A DNA stretch of 64,000 nucleotides from Homarus americanus. Lineage: Eukaryota; Arthropoda; Malacostraca; Decapoda; Nephropidae. The notes below the pieces were generated by a model. It did not search any database. It was not told where the DNA came from and was given only the letters and a program-made list of their open reading frames with translations. This document shows, piece after piece, positions 35,073 to 47,400 of the stretch (position 1 is the stretch's first letter; the number at the start of each line of letters is the position of its first letter). The stretch lies in assembly GCF_018991925.1 (NCBI RefSeq), contig NW_024725521.1:310001-374000 (forward strand). The letters run 5' to 3'. A program made the translations under genes and the position numbers.

Positions 35073-35411
35073 GGAAAGTGTTCGGTCGCTTGTGTAACTT
35101 ACCTAGTTTTAATTATGATTTTACTATCGATAACATCCGAAAATTACAGAGTGAAGAGATGAACAAATGCGCTCTCTTCATAGTATTCCTCTGTGGAGTG
35201 ATTTTTGCGTCATTAGTGTCCGTGATGTCCAGTTATTGGGCATCTTACACAGCTGGTGATGATACACTGCTGGGTTCTTCACTGGGTGCTATCCCAGCTG
35301 GGGCTGACCTGGAGCTAATGGACGAGGGCTACGTAGCCATGGCACTGCTGGGGGCACACGAAGTGGATCAGTCTGTTACAAAAAAGCAGACAACGGAGCT
35401 AGAGGATAGAC
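35069..35411 (+). CDS. FICD exon 1: membrane anchor
   Basis: 114 codons plus one base, ending before GTGAGT. Residues 34-53 ([19 protein letters not shown]) form the signal anchor. An alternative start at Met31 (35159) would remove only a cytosolic tail. It is linked to exon 2 by exact phase (1) and by the expected FICD architecture, since no sequence similarity beyond the anchor is obvious. Confidence 0.8.
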
Positions 35412-38400
35412 GTGAGTAAAGTATTGTAGGAATAAAATGTAAGTTATCACGGATCTGTTGCAGATGTTAACTAGCAACAACGTGTCACTGAGTGATAACA
35501 TATTTACCTACCTTATTTACCTAAGGAAGGGTATTGCTGATGGAAGAAGGCCAGTGGCCTGTGTAGGATCACTTCATGGGGTAAAGGTGGAGCAGACAGC
35601 AAAAAATGCAGAAACCGTGGCTAACTTGCATTTTTTGCTTTCACTTTACTTTAATCCTCTTCGCCACTGATCGGCTTGCTAGCCGCTTGGGCAGTCGGTG
35701 ACATCTCTGTTACGCTCTGTTGGCTCTTGAATAAATTCAAAAGTATTTTGAGTACACAGTCTAGTCAAGTTATATAGTATACCTTAACAGTAATGGTGGA
35801 GGGGATGGCTACACCAGAAGGCATTGTTCAGTTTCATTCATTTTTCCATCGATGTTCTTATCATTATAGTAGGTAATTTAAAAGAGACGACATTTACTAG
35901 ACCATATAGAACTTGACCTAACCAACCAAAGAAACCTTACCCAACTTCCTAGCCGAGGGGGCTTCACCCCTCAGAGACCCTGCCATATTAAACAAAGTAC
36001 TGTACAGTACTTATTTTGATATCTGGCACCAATGACAGCAACGTGGTTAAAGCATCATGTGTAATTTTATGTTTTTTGTGGACGTGAGAGTACGCTCAGG
36101 CCGAGTGGGTTGGTTGTAAAAAAACTGAGTAGATGACATCACATGTTAACTCGGCAGGTTTTTCGGGGTCCGACTAATTACCCAAATGTACCCAAATGTA
36201 GCCGCAATGAAGTCAAATAATGGTCCTACATGAATACATTGGACTGCCAATCACTCCTCGACTAGTATTTGGTGTCACAAAGTAAAAATAAAATGGAAAG
36301 CGTTATTTAATCTGAGTTAATAGATTGCGTGCATGTACCGAGGGAGCGAGTAATTACCCAAATGTAGCCGCAATGAAGTCAAATGATACAAGACTGCCAA
36401 TCACTTCTCGACTGGTATTTGGTGTCACGAAGTCACAAAAAATTGGTAAACTTAATTTAATCTGAGTTAATAGATCGAGTGCATGTACCTAACCTAACCT
36501 AACACAACTCAGATTAAATTAAGTTTACCAATTTTTTGTGACTTTGACACCAAATAATAATCGAGAAGTGATTCACAGCCCGATTTACGCTTGTAGGACC
36601 ATCATTTGACTTCATTGCGACTACATTTGGGTAATTACTCGCTCCCTTGGTACATGCACGTGATCTATTAACTCAGATTAAAGTAAGTTTCCAATTTTTA
36701 TTTACTTTGTGACACCAAATACTAGTCGAGAAGTGATTGGCAGTCCGATTTATTCATGTAGGACCATTATTTGACTTAATTGCGGCTACATTTGGCTAAT
36801 TAGTCGGACCGGGTTTTTCGGAGGAGTATTTACGGTAAATAATCAATTTCTTCACGTAAAAAGCACAGACATCATTTAATGTCATATGATCAGTTTTTCA
36901 CTGTGTTTTACCTCTACTATAATACAAGAACATCTGTGGAAAAAATAATGAAATTGAACAACTCTTGGTGTTAGCCATCTCCTCCAGCATTACCACTTTA
37001 ACCCCCTACTGTAAGATATTTCACCATTGAATATAAGTGCTTTCTTACCTCATTTGACATAAAATGAACACACATTATGTTTTGCATAATATAAATTTTT
37101 TAATTTCTTTTGGCTTTAATTAAGTTACCTGATGCCAACCAACATTTGACTCATTATTTTCTTCATCTCAGTGATTACCTGTAGGTACAGTTAGAAGCAG
37201 TCAATGAATGATGGTATGACACAGTGCAACATTGCCAGCCACGGTAGTTCCAAAACTACCCATCAACGTATAAACAGGGCAGAGGGGGGTGGGGAGTAGG
37301 GTTTGTCCGATCGCCAGGCCTTCACTTGCTATAGCTCTGGTATTGGTTTGGTTATGTACCATAGTATTTTAGGTTAGGTTTCAGTTAGTAGTTGCTGAAA
37401 GGGATCGTCCAAGTGAACGAAATTAAACTACCTAACCTAGCCTAACCTAAAAGATTACAGTATGGTGGCACTTTATCATGGTAGCTGTGGTGACTTAACC
37501 TTCCTTTAAAACAGACAAAATAAACCCACCTGACCATTCTTAAATGGAATAGCTATTTTCAAAGGTGGTTTGTGTGATTTTCATGTGAGCAGGACTAAAA
37601 TGGGCAGATCAGAGTTGTTTATAAATATAGTACAGTATATTGTACTGTAATCAGAATCAAGGGAACATCTGGAGGGGAAAACCCAGATGACTAAAATTTG
37701 GTTATTAACCCTTAAGCCCCAGGTTAGGGTGCTGCTGGCAGTAACCCCGTGCACAGATAAACCGCAAAAAATATCAACTTTACAAAAATAATAAACAATC
37801 AATAAAAAAAATGGCGGGGAAATAGGCGGACATTCTGGAACGTCACCCGGGGTTTAAGAGTTAACAACTAAGGGAGACTGAATTTTTATTTTATTTTTTA
37901 TAAATATTATAAAGTGGTATACTGTACATCATAAAATGAAATTTACAGATGCAGAAATTGAAGCACTGAATACACTGAAAGCTGCAAAGGAGTTGGTTCA
38001 TTCAGGAAAATGTGCACGGGCTGGACGATTACTAGAACATGCATTTACATTAGCTCCACGTCACCCAGATGTCCTCATACATTATGGGGAATATCTTGAA
38101 CAGCACCGTAATGATGTTGTTCAAGCAGACAGGATGTATTTACGAGCTTTGGCCGTATCTCCTGTTCATTCTCGGGCTTTAAGGTAAGAATTCAGTTCCA
38201 CTTTTGAATAATCTTGTGTGCTCTGTAGCTATCCCTGTATAGGAGGGTAGCCATTACAGAAGCTCTTCTAACGACTGGGATCACTGTGTGTATCTTGTGT
38301 TTCCTTTATACTTACACTACTACTTTTTTTTCCACGCTTCCACAGGAAAAGAAATACAATATGTAAACCTTATGCTGTGCAAGATTTGTGCTTGTATATT

Positions 38401-41400
38401 ATGCAGGCAGTATTGACACTATGATTCCAATTGGGAACAGTTCTAATATCACATTTAGGAAAGTTGAAACTTCATTAACCCTTACGCCCAGGGTGACGTT
38501 CCAGAACGCACGCCCTTACCGGCCATTGTTTAAATGCCCAGCGCGGGTTATCAGGTTCCAGTGTTACTATTTGCCTCTCACACCACACGCTCGGCCACAG
38601 GGAAGCTTCCTGAACGTAATTACCTAATTTTGTTTGTTTCATTTTCATTGTTTGTCCATTTTATCATGTTGTATCAAAGTAATATTGATAAAAGTAGTGT
38701 ACTGTAGTTGTATTGTACAGTAGTGTAGTATTCCTGGAAAATAATGCTATGATTGTTATAAATGTATTTATTTGTGTAATTATTATTCCGATAATTATTT
38801 CTACGCATTACTTGCTCTACCAAACACAAAGACAGCCAGACAGCCTGGCGACAAACTGCGTGTGTGTCGCCGAGCACTCATGAAAAAAATGCAAATAAAA
38901 TAAATTCTAAATTAATTATTTTTAAGATAAAGTATTATGATCAGTAAATATATGCATTACTGACCATCCCGGAAGGCAAGCTAAAACTAGCTACTAAGTG
39001 CGTAGGTGACCACGAGAGCTTGCCATCATAACAAGATGTCCCCTTATCTCCCTCCCCCTCCCTCCCTCCTTGCTGCCTGGGAAGTTTCTAGAGGGTCAAT
39101 ATACTGTATATTTTTTTTACTTTTTTATTGTTTTATCATTTAAAAAGGTTAAAAATTATTTTTGGAAAAGTTGATTTTTCTCGATTTTCCCCAGCGTGGG
39201 TGGTACGGCCAACAGCAACCTAACCCGGGGCTTAAGGGTTAAAATTTATTTCACTGTTACTCTAATGGATACCCTTATTGGGAACCCTTATCAGTAACAA
39301 ACACTTGCTTTATACAAACATGCATTACATGACCTTTGGAAGAGGTATTTGACATTGACTTTCCACCAGAAAAGTTTAAAGGACTTTTCAATGTCATATT
39401 GGTTTGAAAAGACCATATGGGGCAAGAGAATCTACTACATCATACTGAATATATAAACAGTTTCATAGCTGTTAAAGCATTCTTAAAGGATTCAATTACT
39501 GTACCTGTATATGGCTTCCCTGAAAATTATGTACAGGTACTGTACTATAGCGCATTTTTTCACAGCTGAGAAAAGATGCCCCGCTCCCTCCTCAAAAGTT
39601 ACAGCTGATTGGCTGTTGCAAACCTGTCCGATTTTGTCATGAAGTAATGATGTATTTCTAAATGAGTTTATTTATAATCGTTGGGATGACTGTTTCTGAC
39701 GAGAAAGATATTTAGCTAAATTATACAAAGATACATAGATACACTATTTAAAACATAAGCACGTAGGAAGTTTATTAGAAGTATTATACATGAATTAACT
39801 GTTAAACTCTGGTAGCAAATTCACGCCTTCGGAGGATGCATTTAATGTATAGTACTTATTTTTGCCCACAATAAGACATACTAAGACAAATTGCATATCA
39901 GTAATACTACATTATGCAAAAACAACATTTTAAAAGATCAGAATCACATTGAAATATAACACGACTGTCAGCAGAGGCGGGAAATATGACTGCAAACAAC
40001 TTCATATTTTTCCCGCCTCTGCTGACGGTCGTTTAATATTTCAATATGATTTTGTTCTTTAAAAATGTTGTTTTTGCATAATGTACTATTACTGATATGT
40101 GATTTGTCTTAGTATGTCTTATTGTAGGTAAAAATAAGTACAGGTACTCCCTGACTTGCGACGGGGTTAGGGACCGACATCCAGGCCATAAGTCGAAATG
40201 GTCGTAAGTCGTAAATGCTTAAATAACACATAGAAAATCGAAAATTTGGGTCTCTTTTTCTTCTCAGCACCACAAAACACTCACTTTTAAGCTTGCCAGC
40301 CATTTTAAAGTGAATTACAGATGAAAATTTTGTCTGTGTACTGACTTTGGGACTCAAAAATACATAATTTGACCACATTTTGGTACGACTGAGGCAGGTC
40401 ATAAGTGCGGGTGGATGTAAGTCGAGTCAGTCGTAAGTCGGGGAGTACCTATATACAGGTACTTCTCGACTTACGACCTACTCGACTTACGTCCACCCGG
40501 ACATACAACCGATGCAGTCTTACCAAAATTCTTTCAAATTACGTATTTTCGAGTCCCAACGTTAGTGATTGCGCTGTGTACTGACAAAATTTGCATTTGT
40601 AATTCCATTTCAAATGGCTGGCAAGCTTAAAAGTGAGAGTTTTGTGGTGCTGAGAAGAAAAAGAGACACCCATTTTAGATTTTCTATGTACTGTACTGTA
40701 TTAATTTTGCATTCTCAACTTACGACCTGGATTTGGGTCCCTAACCCCGTCGTAAGTCGGGGACTGCCTGTATATTAAATGCATCCTCCGATAGCGTGAA
40801 TTTGCTACCAGAGTTTAACAGTTAATTCATGTATAATACTTTTGATATACTTCCTACTTGCTTATGTCTGAAATAATGAATGTATGTATCTTTATATAAT
40901 TTAGCTAAATATCTTTCTCGTCAGAAACAGTCATCCCAACGATTATGAATAAACTCATTTATTACATCATTTCTTTAGAACAAAATTGGACAGGTTTGCA
41001 ACAGCCAATTAGCTGTAACTCTTGAGGAGGGGGGGGGGGCATCTTTTCTCAGCTGAGAAAATATGCACTACAAGTATTGTATTAATTTCATAGCAAAATT
41101 AAAAAGGATTTTGAACATGAGTACTGTACATTCAACTTCCAGTTTAATGTATATAATTAGAAAATTAAGTCAAGAGCTTAGGCTGTTATTATGAATTACA
41201 GTACATAGATAAAAATCTAAAAAAATTACGGTATACTGTAATGAACCTTTCAGATGTGATCAGTAAGATCAGTAAAGGTAGAAACTTTTATCTCTTGTAA
41301 TCTTAATATAAATTTTAGAGTAAACCTTATCTATTTTAAACTTTGCTTTTCAAATATACTGTTCTACCATATCTTGTTGTAATTTAATTTTATCTAAATT

Positions 41401-44400
41401 AAAACCAAATAAATCCATCTCTTGGTGATGGTATATTTAAGAGTACTGTAGTTGATATTGTAATCCATAATAATCGTTGCAACTGTTGTCAGAGATTCTG
41501 TTTTACAGACCTAATTCCCAATTTATTCTTCAATTTATTTTATTCAATACAGGTATAGAGTAATATGATTCATAAACATGAAGATAAGATTATAAAGAGT
41601 TCTTACAGATAATTAAGACTGTTTGTTTCAAATGTCAACTTACCCTAGTTATTAATCACATGTGTGTCTTACCACAGAAACCGTAGACGAACTCGGCCAC
41701 TTGTTGAAGAAATGGATTCAATGACATTAAACCGCATTGATAACAAAAGAGATGATCTTGCTCAAATCCCCAGTTCATCTGCTGCTCTCCGCCGGATTAA
41801 AAAGGAGGCATATTTCCAGTACATTTACCACACTGCAGGGATCGAAGGAAATACCATGAGTCTTGCTCAAACTCGGATGATCTTGGAGACCAGACTAAGT
41901 GTGGGAGGTGAGTAGAGACCAAATTGAATGTGGGAAATAATAAGAGCTATGTGAGGAATGTGAACAGATACTAAGCAAAACAGTAATTCCTTATCAATTG
42001 TAGAGATTACATTCTAGAAGTCTTTGGTTGGCAGTCGATGAGTCCAATGGGAAGTAAGGGGTTTGGGAAAGTGACCCCTTAAAGACATACCTAAAATTTT
42101 ATGATGTACAGCTCATGTTTAGAAATATGTACTGGGCATTTTAGGCTTTCTTCTCTATAAAAAATACCCATGCATGTACTGAAGGTAAACCCAGTCTGTC
42201 GTCTGGAACTAGCAAGCCTTTTAAAAAAAAGTACTGTGTATTTATTCCAACGTAATTAATATGATGTTCGATTACCAAATGTAGTATGATCAGTATGCCA
42301 CAGAGCCACACATACCAACCCTCCCGGGACATCATGAGTTGCATGTAGCCTTTTGGAAGTCATCGGACCCATCCTGGAAGATACAGAACTTTTTTGAGAT
42401 GTACAAAGAATAGCTTCTTCCACACCAAAACCATCCTCTGGGCGACGTGGCACAGTTCAACTGTTTAGCCTGACACTCAACGGGGTCGGATAGAGCCTCT
42501 CAAGAATCCTGCATGGGTCACACGTGTTATTCCAGCCACAATTGTGTCAGCATATCTTGGAATATTATGAGTTATTGCACATCACTTTTTCAAAGCAGTG
42601 ACAATGCAGGAGAAGCATTCAGCTAGCGACCATCATAAAACTGATCTTTAGTCATCACCTAGCAGTAAATGGTGTTAATTTTTTAACATCATAAACCTGA
42701 TCAATCATATGTAGATCCATAGTGTAACGGTCTTTACCTGTACTGTATTATGAGGTGATTTTTGGATTTTGCTTAAGGGTACAACACATAATTTTGTTAT
42801 TTTTTCTGTCATCAGGGAAGAGTGTGATGGAGCACAATGAGATCTTGGGTCTAGACCTGGCCCTCAAGTATATTAATACGACTCTCGTTCATAGAGTTGG
42901 TCGTATATCTCTCTATGACGTCCTGGAGATTCACATGAGAGTCCTCGGCCATGTTGACCCATTAGAAGCTGGGAAGTTGCGCAGTACTCAGGTAATTTCT
43001 GATACCCACCTACACCCCCTCCCCCCCCCACCCCATTTTTTTTTTTTTTTTTTACAGGCCCAGGCACAGGTCATTTACCCACAACGGGGCCTAGGGGGGC
43101 GAAAAAATAAGAGTAAAAATAAATTAAAAATAGAAAAGTAAAGGATTATATTAATCATACCACGAAGATGCTGGAAAACCAACTTTTTAAAGTGAGACAT
43201 TGTATGAGTATGGGGACACAGAAGAAAGCAGAGCATTCCACAGGATGTACTATGACGGGTTATTCTAGTGTGACTGACATCCACAGCGAAACGGTCGGCA
43301 CCACGGACAAGACGAGTGTTACAAGAACACTGCCTTGCCGGCGGTACACAGGATGCTAAATCCACCGAACATTGCCTGTTAAAGTACCTGTAAAAGAGAG
43401 AGAGTGAAGCAACATTGCAATGAAGAGAAAGGGAAGAAAGATTTATCAACTAAAGGAGGAGAGTTGATAAGAAAAGATGCCCTTGATTCCACCCTATCTA
43501 ACAGTTGGACATATGAAGAGCCACCCCAGATATGAGAGCAGTACATACTCCAAGTTAGGACGAATGAATCCCTTTTATACTTGAAGCAACTGCTCAGGAG
43601 TGAAGTAGCTATGGCATCTATAAGATAAAAAAATTATCTTACTTTTTTCTTTGATATGTTCAGTTACCAGTAGAAGCCATGTGGCAGTGAGTTACCATAT
43701 TTTACGGCATATAAGATGCACTCTTTTGTTTGAAAAATGGCTAAAAAGAATCGGCCAGTGTCCTATTTGTGAAGTTGTGGTTTCCCATAAGATAATGAAT
43801 CCCTCAGTTGCTGTCTCCAGTAGGCTAAATTCTACCTAACCCAACTCCAGAATTAAAAATATGTTATTGCTTAACTTAACACATTTTTATTTTTAATTAA
43901 TTAAAAAAATTATCATTTTAAATATAAAAGCTGGATTTATAACTTCTGTACTGGTGATAACCTGAGACGATTAACATCCATAAGGCAGACACCCAACTCT
44001 TCAGAGGTAGCCAAGCAGCAACCATTTCTGAACTCTTACAAGCATTACAGTCTATTATTTCCATACCTGCAACATTTGTTTTTAAATGTACAAATACCTG
44101 ATACAAATGAAGGTTTATATTTAACTTTCTTTTCACATTTGCATCTGTTAACATCGCTGACGGCATTATAGCCAGGTTAGACGTGTCACTGTAACCACCA
44201 GGCTACTGGGCCAACCTGTGAGGTGTTACGGTTTTTCTTCTCGTATTTTTGGACAGGAATACATAAGTGTCTTCATTTATTTTTTGCTCAGTTACATGCA
44301 CACACCATCCTACATACTTACTGTGAAAAATGTAAAAGAAATAATTGTCCTAAGGGCAAACACATAAAGGGAATATACTTTTCTTTGCACATGAGTTAGC

Positions 44401-47400
44401 TGGCTTACTGGGGGGGCAGGAGTGGCGAGACCGAGACATGTTGGGGGGGAGGGGGGGGCTTGCTAGGGAATCGGCGGAGGTGGTGTCTCCGTTGCTATGG
44501 TGAATCGGGGAGTAATATGCAAATGGCGACTGCGTTAAACTTTCATTTGGCTTTTATTTACTGGTTTGGCAATACAGTATATTTTGTTGCAACTTATTTA
44601 TTGGTATCAAATTTATTTATTCCTCACATTTACTGATATTGTATATAAATACTCCCTGCTAAAATGGGGGGGTGCTTCTTATATGGCCGTGTGTTTTATA
44701 TGCCATAAAATACGGTACATTATCTTCGTTAGCCGGAATCTCTCAAACCCTGAACTCTCCGATAGCCGGAATTTAAATTTTCTCAGAAAATCGTTCCCTA
44801 AGACGAAATTTTCTGGACAATTCTTCTTTGGGGAAGATCTTCTGGGGGCACATTTTCCGGAAAATTTCAAGAAAATTTTCCTGGTACCCGGAAAATTCTG
44901 GGGATGGGGAAGTTTTTTCGGGTTTGGGAGATTAAGATCAGGCGCATTTTCTGGAAATTCCGAGAAAATTTTCTGGGGATGAGGGATTTTTTCCGGGTTG
45001 GAGAGATGAAGTAAAGGGCAATGTCTGGAACTTCCAAGAACATTTTTCCGTTACCTGGAAAATTCCGGAAGTGCTCTGCACGAATTGTTCTGGCTAATGG
45101 AGATACTGTATCAAAGAAATTAAAATGATAGTTTTATAAAAAAAAAATATTTTAGAAAAGAGTTTGAACAATGATAATATTCAAACTATATTAAAGAATT
45201 ATTCCTCAAAATGTTATGGCATCAATTTTAATGGAAGTTGTATATGATGAGAGCAATGTATCTGTGTGACTCTTTTACTTTTCAGGTGTATGTGAGTGAT
45301 CATGTACCGCCACCACCAACTCACCTTCAAGTGCTCATGGAGGATTTTGTAGAATGGCTGAACTCTCCAGAAGCACAAACTCTTCACCCTATTAAGTATG
45401 CAGCTCTTGCCCATTATAAAATGGTTTTTATACATCCATTTTCTGATGGTAATGGAAGGACAGCGAGGCTTCTGATGAACTTTCTGTTGATGCAGGTTAG
45501 TAGTAAAGGGAAAAATGTTTTGGCTTAGAAAGGGGTTGTACTATACTCAGGTAGCCAAAGAAAAGCTACTGAAGTATGGGTATCATTTCCTCTCTGCCAG
45601 GAGAGGAACCAGAGATGCAGAAGAGGATTTTGTCTAAGTCACCTTTCAAAATTTTCAGGGTAGCTATATACCGGTACTTTGTGTATTCAATTCCTCCAAC
45701 AGTATTTTTTGTATTGATTTGTTTGAAACTTGTCACAGTTGGTGCAATAATAGACTGAGTGCAAATGTTGTTATAGAGGTATTCAATTACAGTAGGGTAT
45801 GCTATAACGAACGGATCTTACTACGAATATTCCTATAACAAACGGTTTTACCTATAAAATTGAGAATGCTATAACGAACGAAACTCCTACAACGAACATT
45901 ATTTATAATTTTTATTTTTTTTTAAATAATTTATTGTTTTTTATTACAAGTATTAATGATATTCTTTATTTCAGGGGTTTAGATGCATATTTATGTACTT
46001 TTTTACAATTTTTACAATTTTATTATATTTTTCAGTGTTAAGTGGTTGTATTTGGGGGCCCGGAACGGATTAATCCTATAACGAACGAATGCTATAACGA
46101 ACAAGGTTCTAGAACCAATTAGATTCGTTATAGCATGCCCCACTGTACTATTACTGTACAGGGAGTATATAAAAAATTACATAGAGAATTCCAGTTTTAT
46201 ATTTAGCACCTTTTCAAGTATTCTTTGGGATAAATTGGAATTTGCTACGTGTTTTAAATTTATTGGACATATGTTTGTTGAATTAAAGAAAGTGTTCGAT
46301 GGATTAAAAAACACTTAATTTAAAACTTTTACTTTTCAAGTGCATTGTGTAAGCCAGGCAGCTCTCAAATACTGGTTGTTTAGTGGGATTTTGGGGATCT
46401 CCCAAATGTCCCCCTTTATGCTAACTGAGGTTGATATGTTCACTCTTTTCTTTTTGTTGTTTTCTTTTTTGGGGGGTATACCATCACCGCCACCAAATGG
46501 GGATAAGCAGGTGCTATAGTTACCCTTATTAGACAGGTCTTATATAGCATTGTTTATTGGATTAGCACACATAATGCCACATATACTGCCCACTATCTGG
46601 TTTCAAGTAGAATCCCCCATTTTGAAAATAAATTCTCCAGCTGGCTGCTATGAAAAGTGGAAACAACACTGAAGAACTCTATTATAAAGAATAATTAAGG
46701 AGTCTTTAGTACCCTTTAAACCTTAATAAATGGCATACAGTGTACAGTATGGTGTACACTCCTAAGGATTCATGTCTGCCCAGTGCTCGGAGCATTTGTA
46801 GCACCACCATCCCTCTTGTCTAGTTTGGGTGGCTGAAGGGTGAATATAATAGAAATGGAGGATTAATCCTGAAATTCAAATTTTCTATGATGTTTGTATT
46901 CAAAATGATCATCAAATTGTAAGAATTCCAGCAATGTAAATTATATTCTGGCCAGATAATTTGTATGAATTTTCATGAGCTAAATAAAAAAATTATACTT
47001 CACCCGTGTAAAGGGGTACACCCACCGCGGAATGTGAGCATCCTGGGTTCTGGCAGGGCACCGTGTAAACGTGGAAACCGTGTAAAGTGAGGGTTGACTG
47101 TATACAAATAAGCCTCTATTTATGATGGGGTTAGGTTCCTAAAAAACCCATTGCAGGTCGAAATATTGTAAATCAGGTTCATTATAAAATGGGGCTCAAT
47201 GGGACAGGTTCCTGGCCAGTTGGAGACTCTTAAAGGTAGAGTGAAAACATCAATTTGAGTCTGAAGAGGCACAATCATGACATCAGCACTGGCTGCCTCA
47301 TCAGTCAGACGAAGGTTGCGAAGATTGGCCCGGTTCTTGAACCGCTGAAACCACCCAGGAATTGACTTGAAAGAGAGGAAGAGATCTCACTCTTCCTGCT

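Larger units (their letters stand above)
35412..37948 (+). other. FICD intron 1
   Basis: Contains a 644-bp foldback element (36167-36810) and a 152-bp piggyBac-like MITE (37709-37860). Short CCTAA runs lie near 36486-36505 and 37430. No other gene is recognised. Confidence 0.8.
39549..41071. mobile_element. Nested palindromic elements in FICD intron 2
   Basis: The outer hairpin element has arms 39549-39849 and 40771-41071 (ends near GCATTTTTTCACAGCTGAGA). It was opened at a TA near its centre by insertions: a hairpin (39851-40140) and an inverted pair of MITEs (40141-40450 and 40456-40770). The two outer arms align base for base apart from small changes, so the order of insertion can be read directly. 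Confidence 0.8.

Noticed and set aside
42141..42453. - strand ORFs in FICD intron 3
   Set aside because: No domain or repeat family recognised; kept only as unexplained intron sequence.
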